A program made the position numbers and the translations under genes. A stretch of DNA of 64,000 bases, from assembly GCA_017163975.1 (NCBI GenBank), contig JAFFSR010000249.1:1970001-2034000 (forward strand). The letters are read 5' to 3'. The notes beneath the pieces are model-generated. The model did not search any database. It had not been told where the DNA came from and saw only the letters and a list, made by a program, of their open reading frames with translations. Positions 23,314 through 35,999 of this stretch are shown here, one piece after another; positions within the stretch are counted from its first letter, which is position 1, and each line of letters opens with the position of its first letter. Origin of the DNA: Anastatus disparis. Its lineage: Eukaryota; Arthropoda; Insecta; Hymenoptera; Eupelmidae.

Positions 23314-24148
23314 TTAATAAGATCAGCTAAAAATTTGAGGAAAATCTCAAAATAGCAAAATTAACAAAAAAATCAAAAGTTTATTCTACTAATTTCTTCA
23401 TAAAAACGGAACTAAATGAGATAGAGTAAAAAAACTTGTTGGAGCTTATTCTACAGTAAATTTTCTATAAAAAAAGCAATAAACCCAAATTCGATGGTGG
23501 GACCGAAAAAAAGGTGTTTTGTGCCCTTAATGAAAAATTAGAATAATTATATAACATTGGTTCTTATGGGGAAACGTTAACATTATAGTTTATCTTAAAA
23601 TTTACAAAACAGAATAAAATGAAATTTTTTGATAATAAACATAATTTTACTGGCAACTTATAAAATAATTTTCAGAAACTTTGATTACTTTTACGCGGAA
23701 ATATAAGTGAATAAATAAATTGTTCATTTACGTACAAATCTAGTTACTTTTATCGTACATATCGGATGGCGGCAAAGACACACCATAACCTCAAATTTTC
23801 TAATTTTGTAAAAAGAGCATGTAAATGATTTGAATAGTAAAGATGATGATCTTAGCTCTTTGATTAATTTTAATTTTTTAGTTTTAAATAAAAATTATTA
23901 CTTTTTTTTATATTGATGCTTTATTACATTTATTAAATAGTTTACACATATTAAAATATATCACTATACAAAACAGATGATCGTCACGCATATTCTTAGG
24001 GAGGGGAGATATCTAGTAACTTTTAATTAAGTGACCATATTGAAAATTTGACTTGGGTGGTGGGCGAAGGTACCTCCTTAAATGTACAACAGTCTTGCAA
24101 ATATTTTACATAAATGATTGATTGAAATCGCCGATAAACACACTTTTT

Positions 24149-26916
24149 CCAGTAGAATTAGTCGAAATGCATAATGTAATTAGAAACAGGTGCAGACCAC
24201 CAAAAATGGCTTTGTTGGATGATTAGAAATGAAACTTTGGAATTACCCTAAAAATTTGAGTCGTCAGGAATTAGTAAACAATGATTTAAGGTGCAAAATT
24301 CGTAAAAATCACTGTTTTTCTGAGGTAGCTCGAATTCGTTTGCGTTCTAGTATATGAAAATTATACTATTTGTAGGTATTTCAAAGACGATTAATTTGAG
24401 ACGTCATCGATGAAAATCGGTTACTAAATTTTATAAGTAATGATAAACAAAAATCGAAAATCGCGAAATTTTAAAATATTTGTCATTTGATAAGAAAAGG
24501 ATGTACATGTTTATAATTTAACAAAAATGTGCCTCTTATTATCCTTAAGTTACCATAAAAATTTCATCAAAAAATATTAATTATCTTAGGAGATATTCTA
24601 TTTGTTTATTCAAAAGAGGTCAAATGTACATTAAAAAATTTACCCAAAAACGTCATCGTAGAGACTTTATGATAATCATATAATATTTAGAAATTAAGGT
24701 AGATTTTATGAATTTGATGTGAAATCGCGTCCATTTTATTATTTTCAACCTAAATATGGCAAAAAAAAAAGTAAATTTTTTTCTTAATGGTTTTTTAAAT
24801 ATTTTTACAACTAATGAAAATATCAATATAGGGATTTAATATTCTTATTACTGGCAATTTAATTAAAAAAGAATGCTCTAGCTTAATTAGAAGCCGAGAT
24901 AATTTTTTTTTTTTTTTAATTCGCTAATTGTTTATTTATAAATATTAAGGACTGAAATTTTTATCACAGCTAGAATAATACTTGAAGTTTATGATTCCAT
25001 TATATCGGAGATGAAATAAACATTTTGCAATGTAATAATTAATCTTTAAGTAATCAAGATTGCTATTAGTTGAACAGATTAATTTTTTCTGCTTTGCAAG
25101 AAAATTGATCTGGCGAGTTATAATTCATGTTCCGATTAAAAATTCTTTATATCTCCGTTAATTACGGACCAATTTTGACGTTTTTTTTCTATAAATCGGG
25201 GTAGCGCGTGAAAATAATAACAACTGTTGTATTTGTTTTTAAAAAATTATTTATTTAATAATAACTATTGCAAAAAAAAAATTGTATAAACATTTTTTTA
25301 AATATTAATTTTAGCAAAAAGCTTTAGGAATAAAGTTTGTTCGTCTTAAAAAAATAAACAATATTTCATTTCAGTGTTTTCATGATAAAATAAATATTAA
25401 GTCTGTTAATTTAGAAAACAAATTGGAAAATTTTTTTTTTTCTGTCAATAAAAATTGTTTCATTTAAATTGTTAAAAAAACCAATACGATAGTTATTATT
25501 TTTTCCACGCACTACCCTAATTTAAAGAAATAAACGTCGAAATCGGTCCGTAATTAACGGAGATATAAGGAATTTTTTGTGACAAAGTTAATTTACGTTG
25601 AAATTCCAAACCAAAAATTTTTTCCAATTTGTTTTCCAAATTAACAGACTTAATATTGATTTTATCATGAAAAACCCTAAAATGAAATATTGTTTATTTT
25701 TTTAAGACGAACAAACTTTATTCCTAAAGCTTTTTGCTAAAATCAATATTTAAAAAAATATGTTTATACAAATTTTTTTTTGCAATAATTATTGTTAAAT
25801 AAATAATTTTTTAAAAATAAATACAACAGTTGTTATTATTTTCACGCGCTACCCCGATTTATAGAAAAAAAACGTCAAAATTGGTCCGTAATTAACGGAG
25901 ATATAAAGAATTTTTAATCGAAACATGAATTATAACTCGCCAGATCAATTTTCTTGCAAGGCAGGAAAAATTACTCTGTTTAACTAATAGCAATCTTGAT
26001 TACTTAAAGATTAATTATTACATCGCAAAATGTTTATTTCATCTCCGATATAATGGAATCATAAACTTCAAGTATTATTCTAGCTGTGATAAAAATTTCA
26101 GTCCTTAATATTTATAAATAAATAATTGGCGAATTAAAAAAAAAAAAAATTATCTCGGCTTTTAATTGAGCTAGAGCATTCTTTTTTTTTTAAATGTGCG
26201 TAAAATTGCCAGTAATAAGAATATTAAATCCCTATATTGATATTTTCATTAGTTGTAAAAATATGTAAAAAAACCAAGAAAAAAATTTACTTTTTTTCTT
26301 TGCCATATTTAGGTTGAAAATAATAAAATGGACGCGATTTCACATCAAATTCATAAAATCTACCTTAATATCTAAATATTATATGATTATCATAAAGTCT
26401 CTACGATGACGTTTTTGGGTGAATTTTTTAATGTACATTTGATCTCTTTTTAATAAACAAATAGAATATCTCCTAAGATAATTAATATTTTTTGATGAAA
26501 TTTTTATGGTAACTTAAGGATAATAAGAGGCACATTTTTGTTGAATTATAAACATGTACATCCTTTTTTTATCAAATGACAAATATTTTAAAATTTCGCG
26601 ATTTTTGATTTTTGTTGATCATTACTTATAAAATTTAGTAACCGATTTTCATCGATGACGTCTCAAATTAATCGTCTTTAAAATACCTACAAATAGTATA
26701 ATTTTCATATACTAGAACGCAAACGAATTCGAGCTACCTCAGAAAAACAGTGATTTTTACGAATTTTGCACCTTAAATCATTGTTTACTAATTCCTGACG
26801 GCTCAAATTTTTAGGGTGATTCCAGAGTTGGATGATTTCTAATCATCCAACAAAGCCATTTTTGGTGGTCTGCACCTGTTTCTAATTACATTATGCATTT
26901 CGACTAATTCTACTGG
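24149..26916. repeat. 2.8 kb foldback with about 1.3 kb arms
   Basis: CCAGTAGAATTAGTCGAAAT at 24149 is mirrored by ATTTCGACTAATTCTACTGG ending at 26916. The arms match almost base for base for about 1.29 kb, through AACAGGTGCAGACCACCAAA and the CCATTTTATTATTTTCAACC word. The loop (about 25433-25612) contains a second, diverged copy of part of the arm (GGTCCGTAATTAACGGAGAT). No transposase is present. Confidence 0.85.
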
Positions 26917-26976
26917 ATTAACTAGAAAAGTCACTTTTAATATTTTCACATACTCAAAGTAAAATTATTAAGTTTC

Positions 26977-27266
26977 TGTTAAGAATAGGCGCACATTCTT
27001 AGCTGGTTTTTAGTTATATTGCTAGAGACGCTAGCGCCCTCCAAACGTCCCTTCTCTACTATCTAGCTGCATACACTTTACCAGTTCTTATGGAGACACG
27101 CGCGTGAATGCAAGGCCAGTTATTAAACGAGCGTTTACTTTAATATTTTATATCTAACGAGTGACTTTCTGTTGAGTGTATATAAATAAATAAACTTTAT
27201 TAACTTTATATTTAAATGTGTGGTTTATTGAATGCATCCTTAGCTCTGCTAACTAAAATAATCTCA
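26977..27266 (+). repeat. Left LTR
   Basis: The LTR runs from TGTTAAG to AATCTCA before the primer-binding-like GGTTATGG. TATATAAATAAATAAAC near 27180 could act as a TATA box or polyadenylation region. Confidence 0.6.
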
Positions 27267-27735
27267 TAAGGTTATGGTAGCTCAGCAAGCTTCAACTGCG
27301 CTGTGCGAAGATGGCAAAAAGTATTTTCACCAGCAAGCTTTTACTGCGCTGAGTGAGAATGGCGAAATAGAACCTCAACAATAATTACTAGGTAAGGTGT
27401 TGAAAAGTGAAAAAGCGTTCCTTGTGTTCTCGCGAGTAAAGCAATGAATAGACGACGATCGAGAGGCGTCCTACGGTCGCTGCATGTGCGAGTTTTTATA
27501 ATTTGATGTAGCGAATAAATTTAAGGAGTATTTTTGTTTTTTTTTATAGTTGCATCTGCAATTTTTATCTAAAAGAAAAATAAAAAGGCTCCATGCTGCT
27601 CTCTCATCTCTTGTCCTTTTTATATAGACTAACATGGGTTAGTTGTAGCAGAGAAAAAGGAGAAAAGAAGAGCGGAGTCAGTACGAGAAAAAGAATTAAC
27701 AAGTGTGGTTTACTAAGAAATGATGAAACGAATGA

Positions 27736-27755
27736 GAGAGAGAGAGAGAGAGAGC
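27736..27755. repeat. (GA)n microsatellite
   Basis: A run of GA dinucleotides inside the LTR element interior. Confidence 0.8.
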
Positions 27756-30700
27756 ATGCACGCATGAAAGAAAGATGGCGCATAAAGAGAAGCTCGCGAT
27801 GAACAACACCACGACGAATGAGTCACCACGAGTAAGGAACGAGAAACAAAAAATGCAAATGGAGACTATAACGATGAACGAGAGAGATGTAAGGAATGAG
27901 TTGTATATGTGTGCTGTATAATACCTATGGGACGCCATATAGCATATTAAAACGCACATACATATAGTCAAACAAGGTCTAAATTATAATGCATGCCAAA
28001 TTTAATATAAAATAAATTAAATTACAAATGAAGTGGTGAAATAAATTAAATTAAAATAAATCAGTGCAAAATAAATTTATAACTATGTTACTTATATGAG
28101 AGCGACGAGTATATACGTATATATGAGGAGTTTTTAACTTATATATGTACATACACGAATATAAGCAGTAAATGAATACGAGATATGAACTTACGTACGA
28201 GTGTACATATGTATACGTATATATGCGTGTATATGTATACACATAAATGTAAATGAATAATTATTAAATTCATATACAGAACGAGAACGAGACATAAAAA
28301 TCTTTTATTGAAAGTTTTATTTAATCTAAGAAGTAGTATGGCGGTAACGAGAAAATCATTGCTCAGACTAGAACGAAAAAGCAATATTTATGAGGGACTC
28401 TGGCCAAGTCTAAACCTTAAGTACATATGTAGATATTTGTAAATATATTATATACAAGTATTTTTTATTTCATAATATGTATTTCATATACATATAACTA
28501 AATTAAATAAAAATTAAAATAATATTTTCACGTGATTTTTAAAAATAGAAATGTTAACACAAAAGCCGGCAGTGGCGCTGTAAATAATTTTAATTTACAC
28601 ATTTACGCAATTATGCCTAAATCATTAAAATATATAACAGCGCCAACTTTAAAACAAATGTAACCGAGTTCGAGTTTGTTATATTAAAATTAAAATTAGC
28701 AATCATCTTGATCGTTTTGGAACTACATACTTGTGTTCGGTATGCCAGATCTCAACAATTAACTTAATTGCAGTTGTTTTTGATACTGATCATACTTGTG
28801 TTCTGTATATTAGAATCTTAACAACGAAATTAAAAATTACAATTATTTAAAGACTGATAATGTTTGTGTCCAGCGTATCAGAATCTTTATGATGCAAGTA
28901 AAAATCTCATCTGTTCTGAGTTTGACAAGCTTGTGTTCAGCATGTCAGAGTCTCTACTGTAAAATTTATTAAATAGAGTTATGTTAAATTCGATGAATAA
29001 CGAATATATAGTTAAATAAATTTTAGTTTCAGTTTAAATTTAGATAGTGCTTGTGTTCAGTGATATCTGAATTTCTAACTGTATAACTAATTGACAGGAA
29101 AGGAGTTCATACCTAACGAGCAGATGGCAGCACTTACGAGAGAAATTACCTAGGAACGAGAGAAGGGTCTGTCATTCTATGTATCTTACTGCCGTGACCT
29201 ATTCAAAACAAGACGCAGCTGATATACGAGAAAATGAGGAATTGAACGAGGAATGATACGAGAAAATGAAGAATAGAATGAAGAACGGAACGAGAGAATA
29301 AAAGAGTAAAACGAGACCAAACAACGACGCAAAGAGAAACGAAGACCAAAAGGTAAACGATGTATATAACCAGTTTTTAATTATAAACTAATATATAAAT
29401 CAGGCAACTATTTCTATGTTAAAAGGATCCACAGAAATTGAAATTTAATATATATAGAAAATTGACATTATAAAATTCGAACTTTTCTTAAATGAAAATG
29501 AAACATTGTCTAAACGATTGCACAACGAAGTTAATATTAACGATGAAAACTGTCTTATTTTCGATTCTTTTGTAAAAATCAAGGATCAAATGGCCACCTT
29601 CATGGTTCAGCTTTATGTATTCGAAAAGGAGGCATCTGCAAAGGAGTTGTAATCTAAAATTGAACTAAATTGAGGCTGGTCGCAAGGAGGCGGAGAAAAC
29701 GAAGGCAACTATGTATAACGAATCCAAATACTTGAAAATTCAGATTGACGTATTTGATAATAAATTCTTATGAAATACTTTCATAAATAAGAATAGTATT
29801 GAAAATCTTATGACGAGATAACCGAGTTTGACTTAGTACGATTTATTGTAATTCTATGGAGATCGATACTAAACGAGTTGAAAAATCGAAAACAACTCTG
29901 CTTGTGCTAGCAGAATGGAAGTGTCCAACGAGAGTAACTTAACGTATGATTCTTGTAACGTTATAGTATAATTAAAAAAGTTTTTTTAAAACAAAAATTG
30001 ATCAATAGATGTGTTTGTCGTGAATTGATTAATAAGATCGATGAGATCAATAAGAATTAATTTTTAATTGATCAAATTAATAGAAATACATTATTTCACG
30101 TATCGTCTTATATCGATGCATGGGCTCATCGGCTCAAAAATGATTTAAAGGAGAGTGTCGTAGAAAATCATACAGTTCGAGCATGATATATTATGATTAA
30201 CTACATAGACACTGATTACCATAAGGAGGTTGTAAAATAAATTAAGAAATAGGATTATGAAAAAGAAATGCTTTTTCAGCGATTATGAAGAAATAATTGT
30301 ATAGTTCGCTATATAATCTGAGAAAGAAATGAACGAGTGTATTTTGGATTGATTTTACGAGTCAAAAAGGAATTAAAATAAGTATGAAAGGTAAAATTGC
30401 TAATTGATAAATATATCGGAAATACCAAAAACTGATTGGAATGCATGACGAGCAACGAAACAGCAGCTGAGACTACAGATTAAAGGACTTTGATTCTATC
30501 GATATTCATAGTTGATACTTATATGTATACAGTAATTAGTTAACAATTTTCATTGTTAAAAGAGCAACTGGATGACCAATTATACAGAAAAGGATTATTC
30601 AAAACGTAAAAGACGAAAATTACGGGTTTGATATAACACATTAAACATTTTAAATGTGTAACTTGTACGAAGATGCTGAGAAAAATTGGTCTTAAATTCA

Positions 30701-32659
30701 GGAGTATACGAAAAGGAGTGATATTGGTTGGTTTCGAGGAAACAGAATGAATTCTATTAAAATCAGAAAAAGGAAGATTTACGACAATCGAGATATACAT
30801 TTAACGAGAAACATGTGTTTGCTAACAAATATAAACGATGAAAATTAAATAGTTGAAATATGAAGGCGATCTGGAAGTATAAACTATGGAGTTGGAAAAA
30901 AAATGATACAAATGGAGATATCAAAACGGAGGGAGCGTTAAAGAAAAGAGGAAGTATAAAGAGACTGTTACTGCCAAAACAGAGAAAATAACTTTATGCA
31001 TTGATGATTGAGATGGATGATGATTATGTTATATATCAGATAGCAATAAGATCTGATGTCAAAGAACGTTGGAGAAAAACTTAATAGGTTTGTTAATACT
31101 ACGAGTTAATATTTATACTATATAAAAATAATGTCTAAAGGATGGTAGATAAAATAATTACACGGAATGAAAAGGAGTTTAAATTGATAGGTTCTAAGGG
31201 AAAGACAACTATATGTTGATTTCAAGTATAAGCTTGGAATTTTCATAAGGAGATCTAAAAATATATATACGAATTACACATACATGCGTCACAAATAATG
31301 TTAATCAAAACTGTGCTAACTATAGCTAACTGATTGAATAAGGAAGTATTTTAAAGGATGCAAAAACAGTACCCTTGAACGACCAGCTTAGTAGTGAAAT
31401 ATCCATGGAGATTTCTAAAGAAGTATACTGTTTTGTTCAAACAAGATAAAATATATAAACTGGAGTGAGTTTTAAATAGACTGAAATTTTAGAAACTCTA
31501 AAATGATAGTTTTTGAGTAACTGCTATCAGAACAGATTTATAACTTCACAACGAGCCATGTAAATCTACTTGAGTAAATGATAGTTGACTATCGAGTTTT
31601 GGTGTTACTTACGAATTATGTTACATTCATATTCGATATTATTAAACTGGAAGAAATAAGAAAAAGAATTGTTAAAGGAGTTTGAAATATCTAACATTGG
31701 AGAATATAAAATTTTCTAGGAAATATAAATTTAACGGTACAAACGAGCGAAAGTCTTGAAAATTTAACGAGGAAACTGTATTCTAGAAATGCTAATTAAA
31801 TTCAATTTCAAGGAAAAGTACCCGAAAAGAATATTGATGGTCACAAATCAAGTGACAAACTGAGTAGAAAAAGATCACGAGGCAAAAGAGAAATTTACTA
31901 CTGTAAGATATTTGAAAACAATAATAAGAGATCTTATATAGAAACTGTTGGTACTATGTTAGATTTGACAAACTCTTGTAGATCATACATTACATACGCC
32001 GAGAATGTTTTGCGTCAGCATCAAATAAAGTCAACTTAACGAGAATATTATACGATTAAACAAGTATCCAGATATCTAAGGAGAACAAAACTCAAAGTTT
32101 TGTAGTATCTTGAAAAACGCGATGATTTTCAAAGTTTCACTGAAACGAACTTCGACGATTAAAGGGATATTTAAATACAAGCAAATATGCTGTAAAATTA
32201 TTCAAAGTCTTTTCTGCATACACGGATAAAAAGGAAACTGTGTATTTCACTCACCTATAAGGTAAAATATGTATTGATAAGTAATTGAAATCAAAAACTG
32301 ATTTCCTTATACAACTTATCTCGAGTTTAAAAGGAGTTTTACTATAAATGAGTATTAAGAAATGAGTTTACCCCAATGGTATCTTGATTATTGTATAACC
32401 AAAACGAGTACTCAGACAGATTTAATATGGAAACGAATATTTCACGAGTTAATTAAAAACAAAGATTGGCTTAAAATATCAGATTGTCGATATTTTAACT
32501 GAGCCTTTGACCTTCGAGTTGCATAAAAATTAATGCGTAAAGTCATATTATTTTCTTCTGTTGCAGGCCCTAACTGTTAAGGATACTGCTCATCCGTGAG
32601 CCTCATCGTGCCCTTTTAATTCAATTTAATTTATTTAACTGAAGATGTGCGGGAGGGAG

Positions 32660-32850
32660 TGTTAAAAATAGGCGCACATTCTTAGCTGGTTTTTAGTTAT
32701 ATTGCTAGAGACGCTAGCGCCCTCTAAACGTCCCTTCTCTACTATCTAGCTGCATACACTTTACCAGTTCTTATGGAGACGCGCGCGTGAATGCAAGGCC
32801 AGTTATTAAACGAGCGTTAACTTTAATATTTTATATCTAACGAGTGACTA
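32660..32850 (+). repeat. Right LTR, 3' truncated
   Basis: Identical in order to the first 190 bp of the left LTR, then unrelated sequence. No target duplication can be identified because the end is lost. Confidence 0.65.
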
Positions 32851-32859
32851 CTATAGTGT

Positions 32860-33470
32860 AGAGCTACAATTATAGTTTAAATTTTCACGGTGCATTTTTT
32901 AAAAATTATAAAAAAATATTGATTAAATTTTTGGATATGGTTAAAGTAAGTTGTCAATTGGCATAAAAAATGTAATGATGATGTATAATTCACATATTAA
33001 ATATAATAATTATTATATTTTTACATATAATTTTGATATGCTATTATAAATTTTTATGTACATTATGATTATTTCATACATTCAGTGAAATATTCAATTA
33101 TTCTAATTTTTGTTACTATTTTTCATATTTATCAAATTAAGCTTTGTATATTTGCAATATGAAATGTACAGTTATGATAAAAATGATAAATTTTGTTGAA
33201 ATTAATAATAGATACAATTATAATAAAAATAATAAATTTTGTTAAAATTAATAATGGATATTTATTTTTAACATCACAATTATTACTTTATGATTAATAG
33301 TTTATTTGCCAATTCACCCCTACCCCTCAGACAATTTACCCCAAGATTTTTCCCAGTTGGCAACTCTTTCATAATTCATTCGTTATTAGATTTCTGATCC
33401 TCAAAAAATCCTCAAATGTTGCTGTAGTGGAGTACTTGTACAAGTACTTTTTATTTTTTTTATAGCTCTT
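32860..33470. other. AT-rich gene-free tract
   Basis: Contains a short direct repeat (AAAAATAATAAATTTTGTTAA near 33180 and 33225). Nothing coding. Confidence 0.5.
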
Positions 33471-33479
33471 ATAGTTTCT

Positions 33480-33930
33480 GCACAAAAAATTCAAATCTAA
33501 AAAAATTGAAAACTAGCCCCAGTCTTCTCTATGTCTTTTATCATTACTTATCAAAAGTTGAAGGGAAAACGGGCCCAACAAGTCAAGTCTTCAAGATGAT
33601 AAGTCAGAACTGATTTCCACCTCCTTTGTCTTATGCTGAGGGTGGTTCCCTAGCTTTCATTCCTACGAGAAAATTTATGGGTATGTCATTATTCATTACT
33701 AATCAAAAATCAAAAAGCAAACGGGTTTAATGAATCAAGTCTTCGGAATAATAAGTTAGAACTGATTTCCACCTCCTTTTTCTCACGCTGGGTGCAGTTT
33801 TCCTGGTTTCTATCTCTACAAAAAAATTTATGGTTATGTCTTTCATCTTTACTAATCAAAAATCAAAGTGAAAACGGGTCCAAAGAGTCGAGTCTCCGAG
33901 ATAATAAGTCAGAACTGATTTCTATTTTTA
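33480..33930. repeat. Dispersed repeat, three tandem diverged copies
   Basis: The block TCAAAAGTTGAAGGGAAAAC to GATAAGTCAGAACTGATTTC recurs at about 33545, 33710 and 33850. Related copies are near 19690 and 39090. Non-coding. Confidence 0.6.
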
Positions 33931-34570
33931 CTTGAAATTTCATGCAATCGTACAGTAAAATTATGATAAAATTATTAATTTTCATGCAATTTCACATTAA
34001 AATTACGGTAAAATTATTAATTGTTATGCAATTTTTTTATTAAAATTACACTGAGAGAAAATTCATGCCAATAGAGCATGTAGTCTACGTATCCAAAGTT
34101 AGTAAGTAATATCCTATGCTTTAATAACAGCGCCATCTACTCTTACGAGGTTTGTGCTATCCAAAAACTGTTTGTTTACATGCTTTAGTAGCTCCCCACT
34201 CTAATATCCTTCGATAGCTAGCGCTGTATCCTCTCATGGGACGTGAAGGAAGTAAACGTGGCTTGTCCACTATTCTTTCTTTACTGCTAACTATGGCATT
34301 CTTCTATTGCTCAAGTCGCCTCCTCTTTTGGGTGGCGACGCGAGCAAACACGGCTGGTCTATATCCAAAATCATGTTGCAAATTTCGTTAACGTATTTTC
34401 GTAGTGTGAATCTTTTATTTCTTTTCTTTTTTTATGAAGGGAGATACGTTATAAATATAACCTGTTAAACTTTTTAACTTTAAATAATTAATTTTTAACT
34501 TAAAATTTAATTATTTTAAACCGCTGAGAGCAGATGAGCATGTACGATTTTACGCCAGAGATATTTCGAA

Positions 34571-34650
34571 GTAACGTTGGTCTAGTGCATAACGTTCACG
34601 CTTTTCCTTTTGAGTACGCGAGTTCAAATCTCGGCTAGGGTCTTTTTTTT
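34571..34650 (+). ncRNA. tRNA-like Pol III unit in the left arm
   Basis: TTGGTCTAGTGCATAACG (34577-34594) fits an internal A box and GAGTTCAAATCTC (34620-34632) a B box, about 40 nt apart. TTTTTTTT follows at 34643-34650 as a terminator. The T-arm GCGAG-TTCAAAT-CTCGG nearly closes, but the acceptor stem pairs poorly, so it is a tRNA-derived or SINE-like promoter unit rather than a working tRNA. Transcription would run inward. Confidence 0.4.
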
Positions 34651-35207
34651 AATTTTTTTTTTATTATTTCAATAGTTTTTATTGCTTTTTTTTATTTATA
34701 TTTTTTTTATTTTCTATTTTTTTATTAATTTTAAAATCTATTTTTTCACAAGTTACTTAAAATATGCTCGTTTTTTTATTAATATTTTTAAATAAATTAT
34801 TTCATATAGAAAATAATTTAAAATATTAATAAATAAATAATAGTGATATTTACAATACTATAGTTCAATTTTGTCTTTATAAACATGTTTCAATATACAA
34901 TATATATTATAACATAAATAATAATAACTCAGTTTTATTTATTTATTGTAATTTATTGTAAATTTTATAAACTAAATTATAAATAAATTAAACTATACTA
35001 TTATAAAATAAACATCACTATTATTTATTTATCAATATTTGTAATTACTACCTATAAAGAATAATTTATTTTTAAAAAATTTTCATTGAAAAAAACAAGC
35101 GTACTTGTGAAAAATTAAATTTTAAAATTATTATAAAAATACAAAATCTAAAAAAAAATAAACATAAAAAGGAATAAAAAATATTAAAACAATAAAAAAA
35201 AAATTAC

Positions 35208-35287
35208 AAAAAAGTGACACTAGCCGAGAGTTGAACTCGCGTACTCAAAAGGAAAAGCGTGAACGTTACGCACTAGACCAACGCTAC
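35208..35287 (-). ncRNA. tRNA-like Pol III unit in the right arm
   Basis: Mirror copy of the left unit, with TTGGTCTAGTGCGTAACG as A box and GAGTTCAACTCTC as B box. A six-T terminator corresponds to A6 at 35208-35213. It differs from the left copy at several bases, including the acceptor region, where TAGC and GCTA could pair. Confidence 0.4.
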
Positions 35288-35819
35288 TCCGAAATATCTC
35301 TGGCGTAAAATCGTACATGCTCATCTGCCCCCCAGTGGTTTAAAATAATTAAATTTTAAATTAAAAATTAATTATTTAAAGTTAAAAAGTTTAACAGGTT
35401 ATATTTATAACGTATCTCCCTTCATAAAAAAAGAAAAGAAATAAAAGATTCACGCTACGAAAATACGTTAAAGAAATTTGCAACATAATTTTGGGTATAG
35501 ACCAGCCGTGTTTGCTCGCGTCGCCACCCAAAAGAGGAGGCGACTCAAGCAAACAAAGGATATGAGAGTGGGGAATCATCGAAGTATACCACGTGAGTCA
35601 TCAGTGAATGCCGTTCATGCTTTAGTTACTCTCCATACCATCTTTTTTAGTATAAGGTAATCCAATACTAATAGAGCTTCTCACGGCCTGTCATATTTGT
35701 ATCAATGTTTTATATGCTCGCATAGATGGCAGTTCGCATGCTCTATTAGCATGAATTTTCTCTCAGTGTACGATAAAATTATTAATTTTCATGTACACGC
35801 TTGAAGCAAGTTTCCAGTT

Positions 35820-35870
35820 TCGCATTAAGAGCAGGCCGAACCATCTGTCCTTGTCTAATAGTGTTTTTCA
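35820..35870. repeat. End fragment of the GAGCAGGTC MITE family
   Basis: TTAAGAGCAGGCCGAACCAT followed by CTGTCCTTGTCTAAT matches the family terminus. The other end is not found. A similar fragment is near 40155. Confidence 0.45.
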
Positions 35871-35999
35871 TCATTCATATAAACACCATTCGCTGTAATA
35901 CCAAAAATGACAGCCCTCGCTAGATACTAGTATAATAGATAAATTTTATAATAAGAACAAAATAATTTTATCACGTGATTTTTGAATAATATGAGACCT

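Larger units (their letters stand above)
20044..24077. mobile_element. 4.0 kb TTAA-flanked DNA transposon, possibly Kolobok-like
   Basis: The ends GGAGGTACCTTCGC and GCGAAGGTACCTCC are inverted repeats. TTAA flanks both (20040-20043 and 24078-24081). A second mirrored block, GGCACAAAACACCTTTT, recurs inverted near 23508-23535. A decayed minus-strand transposase-like sequence sits inside. TTAA duplication with this type of protein suggests Kolobok; piggyBac is an alternative. The element itself carries nested inverted repeats. Confidence 0.65.
26977..32850 (+). mobile_element. LTR retroelement with non-coding interior (LARD-like), copia-type primer site
   Basis: A direct repeat of about 190 bp starts TGTTAAGAATAGGCGCACAT at 26977 and TGTTAAAAATAGGCGCACAT at 32660, with about four differences. 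The left LTR can be followed to a CA near 27266; the right one loses similarity near 32850. GGTTATGGTAGCTCAG just after the left LTR resembles the copia-type internal tRNA-iMet primer site. GTGCGGGAGGGAG before the right LTR is a polypurine tract. The 5.4 kb interior has no frame over about 90 codons and no gag or pol motif, so it would need proteins from elsewhere. Confidence 0.65.
34049..35768. mobile_element. 1.7 kb palindromic TA-flanked transposon derivative
   Basis: The ends CACTGAGAGAAAATTCATGC and GCATGAATTTTCTCTCAGTG are perfect inverted repeats with TA on both sides (34047-34048 and 35769-35770), the pattern of Tc1/mariner insertion. A long stretch of the arms (about 34340-34640 and 35216-35510) also pairs and includes a tRNA-like Pol III unit in each arm. 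No transposase remains. Confidence 0.75.

Noticed and set aside
27593..28384. Several 60-90 residue frames in the LTR element interior
   Set aside because: No retroelement motif. They arise in purine-rich or alternating TA/TG sequence.
34571..34650. Functional tRNA gene
   Set aside because: A and B boxes are present but the acceptor stem does not pair and the anticodon arm is unclear.
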